Source: Beta vulgaris subsp. vulgaris
Taxonomy: Eukaryota; Streptophyta; Magnoliopsida; Caryophyllales; Amaranthaceae
Assembly: GCF_026745355.1 (NCBI RefSeq)
Contig: NC_079206.1
Span: forward strand, 34,776,130-34,840,129
Length of the DNA: 64,000 nt
Direction: 5' to 3'
This document shows positions 48,057 to 61,525 of the stretch, in pieces. Below the pieces are notes generated by a model. The model was not told where the DNA came from. It ran no database searches and saw only the letters and a list, made by a program, of their open reading frames with translations. The stretch's first letter is position 1. Each line of letters begins with the position of its first letter. The translations under genes and the position numbers were made by a program.

Positions 48057-51000
48057 TTGAAGGATAAGAAGTCTGGGGCTTCTTCTTCAGGTATCTATGT
48101 CATTGACATTAATTTAGCAACCTCTACTTCTTGGGTATTTGATACCGGTTGTGTTTCTCACATTACTTCGAATGTGCAGGGACTAAGAAGGAGTAGAACT
48201 TGGCTAAAGGAGAGGTGGAACTGCGAGTTGGAAATGGTGCAAGAGTTGCAGCCGTTGCAGTTGGGACTTATAGTCTACCTTTGCCTTCTGGATTAATATT
48301 AGAGCTTAATAATTGTTATTATGTTCCTGCTATTACCAAAAACATTATTTCTATTCCTGTTTTGGATAATGAAGGGTTTTCATTTACAATTGAGAAAGGT
48401 TGTTTCTCTGTTTATTTGAATTCAATTTTATGCCACTGCTAAGAGGTCTAATGGTCTATATTACCTAGACTTAGACAAAGATGTCCTTAACATAGACAGC
48501 AAAAAACATAGATCAAGCGATACTAATCCTACTTACTTATGGCATTGTCGTTTAGGACACATAAACGCGAAACGCATTCAGAAGTTGCATAAAGATGGAC
48601 TTCTAACATCTTTGACTTTGAGCCATTTGATGTGTGTGAATCATGTTTAATGGGTAAAATGACAAAGTCACCTTTTACTGGAAAGGGTGAAAGGACCAGT
48701 GATCTATTGGGCCTAATACATACTGATGTATGTGGACCAATGAGCACAAAAGCTAGGGGAGGGTTTGGATACTTCATTACTTTTACGGACGATTTAAGTA
48801 GATATGGATATGTCTATTTAATGAAGCATAAGTCGGAATCATTTAAAAAGTTCAAAGAATTCCAGAATGAAGTCCAAAACCAGCTTGGCAAACACAATCA
48901 AAGCACTGCGATCTGATCGTGGTGGTGAATATTTGAGCCAAGAGTTTAGTGATCATTTGAAGAGTTGTGGAATTCTTTCACACTAACTCACTTGGAACAG
49001 CTCAGTTGAATGGTGTATTCGAAAGGAGGAACCGAACTCTACTTGATATGGTTCGGTCTATGATGAGTTTTGCTGATCTTCCAATATCCTTCTGGGGATA
49101 TGCTCTCGAAACTGCTACTTTCACACTTAATAGAACTCCATCAAAGGCAGTAGATAAGACACCATATGAGATATGGAGTGGAAAAGTTCCAAAGCTTGTC
49201 TTTTCTACGTATTTGGGGATGTGAGGTTTATGTAAAGCGTTTACTTTCAGAAAACTCGCCCCTAAATCAGATAAGTGTTTCTTTGTGGGTTATCCCAAGG
49301 AAACCAAGGGCTATTACTTCTACAATCGCACTGAGGGCAAAGTGTTTGTTGCTCGTCGTGGTGCTTTTTGGAAAAAGATTTTATTTCCAAAAAGGCAAGT
49401 GGGAGTAATGTATTTCTCGAAGAAGTTCGAGAAGAGCAACAAATGGACATAGTTCATCCTATGTTAGAGACAACGACACAAGAGCCAGATGTTGGGCTTG
49501 AAGTAGTTCCTCCTTTGGAGGAATCTTCTCCCATAACTGACCAAGTGTTGGAGGACGTGCATCCCGTACACGAACCTCCTACTGTCCCACTCGAATCTAA
49601 TTCGTGCGAAAATTCTCAAATTGTTGAGAAGAAAATTTCTCCTGTTGCAGCCCTCGTAAGTCTAGTAGAACAAGAATACCAACCAAGAGGTTTGTTGATT
49701 TCTTGTTAACCGAAAATTCTGAGATAATGATTTTAGAATTTGAGGAACCTACTACTTACAAGCAAGCTTTGATGAGTGAAGACTCCGAAAAATGGCTTGA
49801 AGCCATGAGGTCCGAAATGGCATCCATGTCTGAAAATCAAGTATGGACTTGGTAGATTTGCCCGATGGGATTACACCTATTGGTTGCAAATGGGTTTTCA
49901 AAGTGAAAACAGACAAGGATGGTAATATTCAGGTTTACAAAGCAAGGTTGGTTGCAAAAGGGTTCAAGCAAGTTCATGGTATAGACTATGACGAAACCTT
50001 TTCACCGGTAGCCATGCTTAAATCCGTTGGATACTCCTAGCGATCGCCGCCTTTTATGATTACGAGATTTGGCAAATGGATGTCAAAACCGCTTTCTTGA
50101 ATGGGTTCTTGAAAGAGGATGTGTATATGACACAGCCGGAGGGTTTTGTGGATCCAGAAAATCCTAGGAGCTATGTAAGCTTCAAAAATCCATTTATGGA
50201 TTGAAGCAAGCATCTCGGAGTTGGAATCTTCGTTTTGATGAGACAATCAAACAGTTTGGTTTTCTCAAAAACGGAGAAGAGTCTTGTGTTTACAAGAAGG
50301 AAAGTGGGAGTAACATAGTCTTCTTGGTCTTGTATGTAGATGACATACTTCTCATAGGAAACGACATTCCCATGCTTGAGTCAGTCAAGGAATGGTTAAA
50401 AAGTTGTTTTTCTATGAAAGACCTTGGAAACGCTGAGTACATTTTGGGGATCAAGATCTATAGGGATAGGTCTAAGAGGATGATCGGACTTAGCCAACGA
50501 ACTTATATAGATAAGATCGTCACTAAGTTCAACATGGAAAACTCTAAGAGAGGCTTCCTACCCATGCAACATGGAGTGTCGCTTAGCAAGACTCAGTGTC
50601 CTTCTGGGCCTGATGAGATTAAGCGAATGAGTAATGTTCCTTATGCGTCAGCTATAGGGTCCATTATGTACTCCATGATTTGTACTCGCCCAGATGTTTC
50701 ATATGCCTTGAGCATGTGTAGCAGATTCCAATCAAATCCAGGTGACGCACACTGGAGTGCAGCTAAGAATATCCTAAAGTACTTGAGAAGGACTAAGGAT
50801 AATTTCTTAGTGTATGGAGGTGAAAGTAAGTTAATTGTTGAGGGTTACACAGATGCGAGCTTCCAAACTGACAAAGATGATTTCCGATCCCAATCTGGTT
50901 TCATCTTTTGTCTAAATGGAGGGGCAGTGAGCTGGAAAAGTTCAAAGCAAAGCACTGTTGCTGATTCTACAACAGAAGCTGAGTAATTGCTGGCAGATGC

Positions 51001-51316
51001 AGCAAAGGAAGCCGTTTGGATGAAGAAGTTCATTCTGGAGCTAGGAGTAGTGCCTAGTGTTGGAGATGGTATTGTTTTACATTGTGATAACAATGGTGCC
51101 ATAGCTCAGTCTAAGGAACCAAGATCACATCAAAGTGTAAAACGTACTTAGAAAGTTTCATCTATTCGAGAAATCGTTGAGAGAAAGGATGTAATAGTTT
51201 GCAAGGTTCATACGGATAGCAATGTCGCTGATCCTTTGACTAAACCTTTGCCACAGCCCAAGCATGAGAGTCATACTAGGGCTATAGGGCTTAAGCATAT
51301 AGGAGAGTGGGTTTAA
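48057..51316 (+). pseudogene. Copia pol, frameshifted
   Basis: Protease: SWVFDTGCVSHITS, with catalytic DTG (48140). Integrase: LWHCRLGHINAKRI and CESCLMGKM zinc region, then HTDVCGPMS, a frame break near 48910, LRSDRGGEYLSQEFSDH, and FERRNRTLLDMVRSMM, so the D, D, E positions can be traced over different frames. Reverse transcriptase starts near 49860 (GCKWVFKVKTDKDGN), shifts near 50030, and continues with VLYVDDILLIGN. RNase H follows (EGYTDASFQTDKDD, STTEAE) and ends VADPLTKPLP to the stop at 51314. At least five breaks make it non-functional. Confidence 0.92.
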
Positions 51317-52113
51317 TTGTGACTATTTACTTTTAATTAGTTCACAGTTATAATTACTCGCTTTGATATGTTATGTTTATGTTTATCAATAAAAGTTTTG
51401 TTCTTATTTAATCTTGGTTTAGTATTATAAAAAACGTTCAAAGTATTTTATAACGTTTGATAGAATTGTCAAATACGTGATTTGACAAATGGAACTCTAT
51501 CAGTGAACAGGAGTTATAATATACCTTAGTCCCTAGTTCGAATCATTAAGTTGAACGTAAATGATTCAGTTTCATGGACTAGATTGCAAGTTGATTGATA
51601 CGCAGTTTCATGGGCTATAGGGACATGGAGATGTCTAGTCATTTGCATAGGCTTGTATAGTTGATACACGCTGGGCAGACCTAGTGGGAGTTCTCTAAAA
51701 GGTTTATGAGACTCTTATTAATATATTTAGTGGATTCCTTTGACATGAGTATGAAACTGTTCTTACTTAAGGATTAGTATGTTTTTGACGCTGCAAAACG
51801 CCGTGCCGTAAAAGGAGGTTATAAAAGCAGCGATCGGAACTGCTATGAATTGAGTGGGAGCTTTGGTCATACAAGATTGGATAAGTCCTCCTAAGAGTTA
51901 GGATTGGTGTCTTGGCCTCTTGAAGAGTGAGAACTGAAAATGCATGGCCGTGCTCAAATGGATTAAGAAGTTAATCATTTGTTTCGACAGTTCGAACTCA
52001 GATTTCAAGGAACGACTTGAATATTTGGTATGATGAACATATGTGTTATATGTCATCAAGTTAGGCATTAAGCGGCTTAAGGAGTTTGAAGGTTACACAC
52101 TTGTTCTTAGACA
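51317..52113 (+). other. Copia 3' untranslated region
   Basis: About 800 bp without coding sequence between the pol stop and the polypurine tract. Confidence 0.6.
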
Positions 52114-52122
52114 AGTGGAGAT
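52114..52122 (+). other. Copia polypurine tract
   Basis: AGTGGAGAT directly before the 3' LTR start. Confidence 0.7.
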
Positions 52123-52833
52123 TGAAGATTTTGTCCTCGATCAAGTGTAATAAACTAAATAATATTAGGATAAGTTATGGAGATAATATATTCAATAATA
52201 TTAGATGATCACAACGTTTTGCTAGAAGCTAATTGTGGTTTGTTGGACTAATATGATTAGGGCCAACTACTAATATCATTGAGTCCTATGAGGTCACACA
52301 AGTAATGACACTTGGATATTTATCTAAATCCATTTGTGAAATGGGTTGCGCGGTTTGATGATGGATGGGAACAGTTGTAACTCATGAGTTTATTAGGCTC
52401 ATAATATATGACATTATGAGGCAAAATAAAGCCTCATGAAACACCTCTTTTGTAACCACCTTATATATTGATATGGGGCTACAAAGGTGTACATACACTT
52501 TACAACTTCTAGAGCGAAAAATCTGATTTTTCCCTTAGTTTTTTCACACTCATTTTCGGCCCTCACCACAAAAGTTATTGAGTGCTTTTCTCTCTTCCGT
52601 ACTAGCATACGTGGTGATCCAAGTGTTGTTCGTGGACCAACATTAGAGGAGCGGCGCTTGACGTTCTAAGGTGATCTCCACTAGAAATTTGGTGGACAAG
52701 AGGAACATACGCATCAAAGGTATAATTCTATACTATTGTTTGATGCATATATACTAAATTATGCAATGATCCTGGGATAGATGTACAAGTATATGATACT
52801 TGGTTTTCCGCATTATGCATCTAAGTTCCTACA
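52123..52833 (+). mobile_element. Copia 3' LTR
   Basis: 711 bp, nearly identical to the 5' LTR; differences cluster in CTTCTAGAGCGAAAA (CTTATATAGTGAAAA in the 5' LTR) and GAGCGGCGCTTGACG (GAACGATGCTTGATG). Confidence 0.95.
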
Positions 52834-53054
52834 ATGCGCTCATCCTTTAAAAACCGCATCAGATTCTCACCTACTGATGCGGTTTTTAACCACATCAGTC
52901 TTTTTTGTTAGCGGCTGCGGGCCCATCTGATCCGACCAAAACCACATCCGTAAGCCCAGTTTTGACGCATCAGATGGGATTTTTCCACTAGTGAACAGAA
53001 CAAAAATTATAATGTTCCATATTACGTAGCAAAAGTTATATGTATTTAAATCTA

Positions 53055-54480
53055 CGGTTTTTTCACCAGGTAGCCCTGAGGTATCAAGTAAGTATCCTCG
53101 TCGTTTCATAATTCCACCAGATACCCTTGTGGTTTGCATAAAATGCACCAAATACCCTCAATGACTAACAACGTCAAATTTTCGTTAGTCATCAAGCCTA
53201 AATCTAATGAACTTTCTTTTTTCTTTTTTTTCTCTCCCCATTTCCCCCTATTCCCTTGCATTTCCTCCATGGAAGACCTTCCCCTTTATTTACTTTTCTC
53301 CATGGATCCGTTTATAATTCATGCAATATAATTTTTCTTACTCATATTCAAAGTTCATCCAATTATCCCTATCTAGATTCAAATCTAACTTAAGTACAAA
53401 AATTATACTCTGCTAACATTAATGAATTCAATAAACTGAAAAAATATGCATATAATTAAGTAGAAACTAAAAATAGAAGTAAGAAACTTTGGATTACAGA
53501 ACAACTTTGCACCACCATTGCCACTGTACCACCATGAAGTCAAACACCACCATATCACAGAAGACCACCATACTTTGATGTCGACGACAAACGCCGCCAA
53601 CCCAAGACCAAAACCATCCCCCAAGACCAGATCTCGTTGAAGTCGACCAACATTGCCGCCAGCACCGCAATCTCCTTCACCTACCAACGCCACCACCATA
53701 ACCTCCTTCACCACCAACCTTGAATTCGCGGATCTTCTTCTCTCACCACCCTTTTTTCTCTATCCTCGATCTCCTTCACCGACCCACCACCCTTCTTTCT
53801 CTCTCCTCAATCTTTCACCAGCCTTTTGTGAACCTCAATCACACACCACACTTCTCTCTCTTTTTAATCTCGTTCACTGACCCATGATTGCCACATCTTG
53901 GTCAATTCACAATCACTTTCCTTCTTCACTTCTTTTTTTATGGTTGATTTGGGGTTATTTGGTGTAGGTGCTGGTGTTGGTGGGTGGCTGAGATGTTGGA
54001 AATTGATTTGTGTTTCATGATGGATCTAGATTAGATTCGATGGTTTTAGCGACAGATTTCGATGGCGTCTGTGGTGCTTGGGGGGGGGGGGTTATCTGCA
54101 GGGTTATGGGGAGGGGGATGCGTGGTAGGGGAGGGGGCTACGGGGTGGGGGCGACTATAGAGGATGGTGGGTGAGTGACGGGGCGGCTAGGTAGACCATG
54201 GGTGGGTAGTTGGGTGGGTGGACGATTGGGTGGGTAAGGGAGTGTTAGGGTATGATTAGAAGTTAGCGTTTAGTTAGTTAATTAGGACTATTTAGGGTTT
54301 AATATGGTTAATTGGGATTATAGGGGTTGGAGAGGTTAATTAACCCTAATGAGCAACAAAAACTTCAGGGGTATTTGGTGCATTTTATGCAAATCACAAG
54401 GGCATCTGGTGCATTTTCGAAACAAACGAGGGTACCTAGTGAATTTTGTGAAACTTCAGGGGTACCTGGTGAAAAAATCG
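53055..54480. mobile_element. Mutator-like element with long TIRs, 1426 bp
   Basis: The ends CGGTTTTTTCACCAGGTA and TACCTGGTGAAAAAATCG (ending 54480) start inverted repeats that can be followed for about 115-135 bp (CACCAAATACCC, TTTGCATAAAATGCACC on both sides). TTAAATCTA at 53046-53054 and TTATATCTA at 54481-54489 are a 9-bp duplication with one change, the size expected for Mutator elements. No transposase is present. The interior has CCACCACC-rich DNA (53500-53880) and a G-rich part with a run of 10 or more G at about 54080. Confidence 0.85.
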
Positions 54481-54489
54481 TTATATCTA

Positions 54490-55401
54490 TGTAGAACTCT
54501 ATTTTTAAAAATATTTAAAATAAGAGTTAATGATATGAGAATCCTATGTGTGGCGCTCTTTATTTTATAAGTTGTATAACTATACTAGTTTTGAAGCCCG
54601 TGTAGTGCACAGGTTATTGTTTATTTTATTTTCGCAAATTTTTTGTTAAAATTGTTGATTTTTTATTGATGCGAAATGAGATTTTTCAACACAATTTTAT
54701 ATAATTTCTTCATTCTTTTTCTATTGCAACAATTACCACTTTGAGTAGTTTCATTTGTTCGAATCGCTTCACTTTTGGGAAAAAAACTATTATAGTTGAC
54801 AACATCGCCTTTAGTTTATGTTAACAAAACCATCATTAATTACTCTATCAAATTGTCTCAAAAAGTTGGGTTTTCTTTATTAAGGATTTACTTCTCCCTT
54901 ACTCTAGTTTAACCATCTATGCTAAACAAACCATGCCCAAACTCATTATTGCAATAGAAAAAGACAGGAAAAGTATTTGTCGTTATACTTTAATTTCTAG
55001 ATTTGTTATTGTGATATATAAATATTATATTTGTAATGTTCAATTGAATATTATAGCTAAGTATATTATTATATAGTATCCCAATAATTGGTATAACTAA
55101 CAATAACTAACACATTTTTAACATGAAAATACCCTAATGATACTCTAAGAAAGTACAAGGTAAAAATTTAATAGATCATGCAAGACAAAAAGAATAGAGA
55201 AAAAAATGAGTGTCTGCCACAATTTAAACCTTCAATATTTAGTACATAAAATCACTAACACAAATAAAATAGAAGATGGGAAAGCAAAAAGGAAGATCAT
55301 AATGATGGTATCATGAATAAATTAAATTAAATATAAAACCAACCTCTACTAATAATCAATAATGCTATTTAAGAGAAAAAATATATGACCATATCAAGAC
55401 T
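54490..55401. other. AT-rich DNA, end of tandem module, possible Helitron 5' end
   Basis: To about 54570 it continues the 280-bp module. From 54575 CTATACTAGTTTTGAAGCCCG resembles plant Helitron 5' ends (TCTATACTA followed by a CCCGTG..GCAC hairpin), but lacks the exact TC start. The remaining 800 bp show no gene. Confidence 0.35.
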
Positions 55402-56348
55402 TGTAACATCCCGATTCCCGAGCTGCTAGGTAAATACACTTAAGATTCACTAATCACAATTAATGCTTAATAAGTCTCGAAATAAACATATATTCGCAGC
55501 GGAAACATAACCTAGAAAATGATCCTGGAACCTGTGGCTATTGGCCCACAAAACAAAATCCTAAAAAAAACACAATTATCTCAACTAGATTCCCAAATAT
55601 TATATAAAATGGAACAATAAATAACTGTTCTCCAATCAACTAACTAGAATACAAACTCAAATCCTTTACAAAACGTAATCCTATTCTTGCTCCACTTCCA
55701 TTCCGGAGCTCTTGACACCAAACCTGCAAATTCAGGGAGAAAATACAAAACAAACAAAATTCCAAAATGAGTGGAAAACTCGTAACCCTTACTTCATCCC
55801 GTTATAAACATTTTATTTCTCAAATCATTTTCATTTCGTAATAACACTGGCATAGCTCACTCTCTTAAACAAATCAGTGGCAAGTACAAGCTTTGGACAA
55901 AAGAACAAACGCTGCCTCCAAGCTTCGCTATGGAGTCCAGCAACACTACCCCCAAAGTTCGCAATGGAGCGTAGCCGACCTGTATCAGGTCAAAAGAGTA
56001 ACCATCTTCCACCCATACCTTGCCCACTTACTATTTTCATTTCATAAACTAAGCCAGCAAAACATTTGCATATTCATATTCATCGAATAATATTTCGAGA
56101 ATCAACTCCCAACATCACATTCATAACTATGGCCATAGTACAAACTTATTTATCAAAAACAGAACATAGAAATCCACACACACATGGGCATGAGTAAATG
56201 ATTTTACTGAACATAAAAGTTACCTGAAATGTAATTCAATTCCACCAACATAATTCCCTTCATAAATCTTCATCTCCAAATGAATTCAATTTCATAATCA
56301 TCCTCCAATAATCACATCACCAGCAATAGCACTAATTAGCAACTATTC

Positions 56349-58257
56349 TATTATTTCACTAAGAACACTACAAGAGGGGGGTGAATTGTAGTGTGGAACT
56401 TATTGCCCAAAGAATGCGGAATTTAAAACATAAGCAATAAGGAACTGAAAGTGTAAGAGAGATTTTTTCGTGGAAACTTCTTGTCTCAATACAAGAAGAA
56501 AAACCACGACCTGCTGAGGATTTAAACTCTTCACTATAATAGGAAACCTCCTATGATTCAACCTATTACATAATCAAGTTCCACTCGGAACTCCAACTCT
56601 CTCACAATCTCCACTCTATACTCTAGACTTAACTCTAAGTCTTTCAAGAGTTCCCACAACTCTTTACAAAAGGTTTACTCAAACCCTTCACCCCTAGATA
56701 TACTTCACCCTCAGTCTACGCATACACAACAAGAACTTACTCAAGTTCCTAACTCAAACTTACTCAAGTTCCTCACTCGAACTTACTCAAGTTCCTAACT
56801 CTTTTGTAACGCTATTCCTTAAGCCAAACTTATGGAATGACATAAGTATAACACTATGGAAAGACACTAGTCAGACAATTTGAAACTCAATTGAACTTGT
56901 ATATTTATAGCAGTGTTTTAGAATGAACGTGGGATTAATCATGTCTTAGTGGTTAAACCATTATCCCATGATGTTCCTTACACGGAGGAACACGTTCCTC
57001 AATCATCCCACGATCTCCATGATCACTGTTAAATGTGGGAGATAATAAGTTACTGGTCCTTAATTTTAGCAACCACTTTGAGCATTAATTTGAAAATCTG
57101 ATTTGATTAAAAACATATTAATTATTAAATCTGAAATTAAATCATTTTAATAAAAATATTATCTTTAAAATTCTTCTGTAAAAACCGAATAATATTTTTA
57201 TTATCTTTTGAAAAATAAAATCTTTTCCTTAAAAAGATTTTCCATAAAATCAGATTTTTCCATAAATAAAACGGTTACCTATAATCTAGGCATATTTTAC
57301 TCAACTGACATAACTGTACCGTTGTAATGCTTCAACCTAAGTATAGTTCCTTTAACTCATAAGTTTAATAGACTACCATGTCTGTTCCTTTAGAGAGGAA
57401 CAAACAGACAATTTCTTTAACAATATTCATTATACGTATTATAAATCTAGGCTTTTTCTTTTCCAAAAACTGAAAAGATAAAATTAAATTAATTAAAATC
57501 AGATTCCTAAAGAAACCGATTTTATTAAAAACTTATCTTTTATTTTAAAACTAAAACTTATCTTTTATTTTAAAACTAAAACTTGTCTTTTATTTTAAAA
57601 CTAAAACTTATCCTAAAACAACTAATGCATATTATTTATAAATAATTAACCAAGTAGAGATTTATTAAGAAATAAACTCTAAATAAATTCTTATAGATTA
57701 AGATAATAGTATGCATCTGATTTATTGACTCTTAAATACTTTTGACTCTAAGTTCCACGAGTTCCTTTAACCTTACAAGTTCCTTTAGACCTTGTTCCAT
57801 CACGTTTCACGTTTCCACATACTTACATGAATCCTAGAAAATAAACTCATATTTTCTGCCTTCATGCACCATGCTGCTCCAACTCAAGAACCGCATGCTT
57901 ATAGCTCCACCTTTGGAACTTCAGTGTGCTAGTTCCTTTAAGAAACTTCGCACTCGTAGTTCCTGCTCAGGAACTTCTTGTTTCAACTCTGAAACGTTAT
58001 ATTGCTGCTCCCACTCAGGAACTGCTCCAGAACTTTATATTCAATGTTCCTCATAGGATGTACCTAAGAACCGCTCTATTTGTGTTCCTTATAGGAACTC
58101 TTTTAGGAACTTCACTTGTGGGAAGACCTTCATGATGTGTTGAATTCAACCTTTGATGACTTGTTTCATGTTAATGTAATATGCACATCTCAAACACACA
58201 TGTTAGTTAGATAATCATCATTTATTTACAATCATCAAAACACTACATGACTCAACA
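56349..58257 (-). mobile_element. Solo LTR, copia SIRE-like, TSD TATTC
   Basis: TATTC at 56344-56348 and 58258-58262 flanks it. The minus strand begins TGTTGAGTCATGTAGTG and near its end reads CAATTCACCCCCCTCTTG, a phrase I know from the ends of SIRE/Maximus-type copia LTRs; the final CA has become TA. Inside are many GTTCCT / AGGAAC repeats (56740-56800, 57740-58110). No internal domain is attached. Confidence 0.75.
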
Positions 58258-59293
58258 TATTCAAAAACATCACCTAAACAGACCAACTAATGAACTTCCT
58301 AAAAGCAACCTATTCATTAGTTTACTAACATTCCCTTAGGAATCAAACATATTAGTTTACTTGCCGATATAAGCCAATAATCCATGCCACATTACAAACT
58401 TCTCATAAGATTTCTAATCTCTACAACTTTGACAACCCAGATTCTTATCTATACGATATCAAAACTCACCCTTATATAATTTCCCTTGAACAACCAGTTT
58501 TACAACATCGATCATAACCACAACAACCCAACAACATCCACCATAATCACCACAACAACTCCACAACTACAACAACAATAACGACAGCACCGCAACAACA
58601 ATAAAAACAATAACGAACAACAACAGCCCAATAACAACAACAAACAATGGAGAAACAACAACAATAACAACTTGGGGCTTGAATTATTAATAAAAGTGTC
58701 TAAATTAAGAAGAAAGGGATGAGTATAACTCTGCTCTACTTGAGCAGGGACGAAAACAAAGCATAGGGAGGAGATCTGAGCTCCGGCGAATGGTGACGGA
58801 GAGCCGACGAGGCTAAACCGCAGTAACACGATGCCACCGACAAGATTCCGGCGGTTTTTCGTCGAGCAACTCAGAGCAGCAGCAGTATAGCAGAGCGACG
58901 ATGACGACACTTCGCGCGCAGTAGCAGCACCAACCAACCGCAAGCAACAACAGCAGCATCGCGGTGGCACGCGAGCAGCACCGCGGCAGCACGACCGACC
59001 GACACCGAAGCTCCGACGAGCAGCAACTCCAAGAGCGACAAAGCATCGTGAAATGGAAGCAGGGGAGAACGAAAGAAGAGAGAAACAGGGGATTTGTGGT
59101 TTCTTTTGGGGCTTGGGTTTTTTTTTTAGTCTTCACGGGGAGAGAGAAAAGAAAATGAGATTAAATTTCCTTGGGCTTGGGTTTTCATCAACCAAATCAA
59201 ACCGACATAAGATATAAGAGTTGAAGGAAAAATCGACTTTGACTTCCTATTTGACTAAATACCACACAATTTAGTCGCACATAAGACCCAAAA

Positions 59294-59684
<391 letters not shown>

Positions 59685-59821
59685 TAAATAAATATATTAC
59701 AAACACGATAATATAAAAATCACACTCCACAACTCAAATAAAATAAGAATTTTCGGAACATATTTAACTTAATAAATATATTTAATATTTAATAAACGCA
59801 CTTAAAAACAGGGCTATTACA

Positions 59822-60230
59822 CTCTACCACCCTTAAAATAAGTTTCGTCCTCGAAACTTCAAAACATAAACTCAATATCAAAATCGAGGAGCAAAGAAAA
59901 CAAAAGGGCAAAATTTTCGAAATAGGATTCCAGACATCTCATTCATAGAAATCTCGTTTGAAATTCTTTTACTTAAGCAAATCATACAATTTTCTCAAAA
60001 TATACACCACCATAGGGAACACAGGACACTACACCTTTACCTAAACGAAATTATATAGCACACGAAAAAGCGCAAATACTTATATACTCAAACTTCAACA
60101 TTCCTAATTTCTAATCACCAATTCTCAACCACTACTAATCCCAAATCAATTTTCAATCTATCCCAAAGATCTTTTACCCTCGCTAGGTAGCCAACTAGAC
60201 ATATGGTCGTAAGGTTGCTCTGATACCATT
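59822..60230 (-). other. Remaining internal region of deletion derivative
   Basis: 409 bp with the polypurine side (minus TTTTAAGGGTGGTAGAG next to the 3' LTR) and the primer-site side. No coding sequence. Confidence 0.75.
60217..60228 (-). other. Primer-binding site (tRNA-iMet)
   Basis: The minus strand reads TGGTATCAGAGC two bases after the LTR end, a perfect plant tRNA-iMet primer sequence. Confidence 0.92.
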
Positions 60231-61085
60231 TGTAACAGCCCGATTCCCGAGCTGATAGGTAAATACACTTAAGATTCACTAATCACAACCAATGCTGAAT
60301 AAGCCTCGAAATAAACATTTACTCGCAGCGGAAACATAACCTAGAAAATGATCCTGGAACCTGTGGGTTATTAGCCCACAAAACAAAATCTTAAAAAAAA
60401 CGCAATTATCTCAACTAGATTCCCAAATATTATATACATAGGAACAATAAATAACTGTTCTCCAATCAACTAACTAGAATACAAACTCAAATCTTTTACA
60501 AAACGTAATCCTATTCTTGCTCCACTTCCATTGTAATATCCCGAAAATTTTAAACTTGCTTAAATTAAATAATAATAAATAGTGGCTAATTATTTTTCAT
60601 TTAATAATAAGTTATAATCAAAATTTCGTTATTTTATAGTAATTCGTTAAAATATATATATTTATTATGTTTGGCTAGAGTTGCTAATAATAACAAGTTA
60701 TGTTAAATGATTTCATTAGAAAACAAATAATAAAAAAAACAATTACTTGAACCTTACAAGTTGGGTCAAATTGGTTTTGTTAATAAATAGGAAAAGAAAA
60801 AGAGAAAAGAAAAGACAAAAGAAAGGAAAGGAAATATAAAATAAAAGAAAAATAAAAATAATGAAATAATGAAACAGTAACATGGTTCTTCTCCATGGCT
60901 CCGTTTCAGTTTTTTTTTCACAAACAACCCACCCATGAACTATTAATCCAATATGGATTTTCTTGCACAACAAAAATCCAACTTCAAGTAAAAATTCTTT
61001 AATCAAACCAAATCACCCAATAACCCATTTTATTCTCATTCAATTCATCAATCCAATTGGGCAGAAATTGACGCTCAACAATGGC

Positions 61086-61094
61086 TATAAATAG
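61086..61094 (+). promoter_or_regulatory. TATA box of solo LTR
   Basis: TATAAATAG within GGCTATAAATAGCC, 10 bp before a long C-rich open stretch. Confidence 0.6.
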
Positions 61095-61096
61095 CC

Positions 61097-61525
61097 ATGT
61101 TTATCCCCTCAAACCATTCACTCAAACCTCCTGAATTATCGCCAGAAAACACCACCCCAACCACCCCTCAAATTCCTCTGTTTTTTTTCCGCACAACATC
61201 TCTTTTACCCCTCTGTTTTCGCTCAGCCACCGGAGCACCACCACCTGTAGCTGCCATCGGTGCAACCTCCTTGTGCGGCACCCACTGTACCTCCAACCAC
61301 CTCCCGCAAAACCCAGCCGCCCTTCTCCGTTGCTTAGCTTCTCTCTCGCCCAGTTATTTCTCTCTCTCTCCTCTGCTTGGTCTGCGCTACCCGCACGCAC
61401 CGCCCAGCACCACGTACCACCGCCGTGCCTTACGTTCGGCCTCGCATTGCCGATCAGTTGCCGGAGCTTCGAGCTTCTTCCACTGCTCTCTGGTTCGACG
61501 GTGTTTGGTGGAAGCAGAGGTATGA
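61097..61525 (+). other. Open reading frame in LTR leader, doubtful
   Basis: 142 codons rich in P, S, T, L and R, overlapping other long frames on both strands because the DNA is C-rich and stop-poor. It lies right after the TATA box, so transcripts would include it, but no domain is recognised and a non-coding leader is more likely. Confidence 0.2.

Noticed and set aside
58512..59158. Cysteine/leucine-rich 152-codon frame and neighbours
   Set aside because: CAACAACAA / GCAGCAGCA low-complexity DNA in an LTR; no domain.
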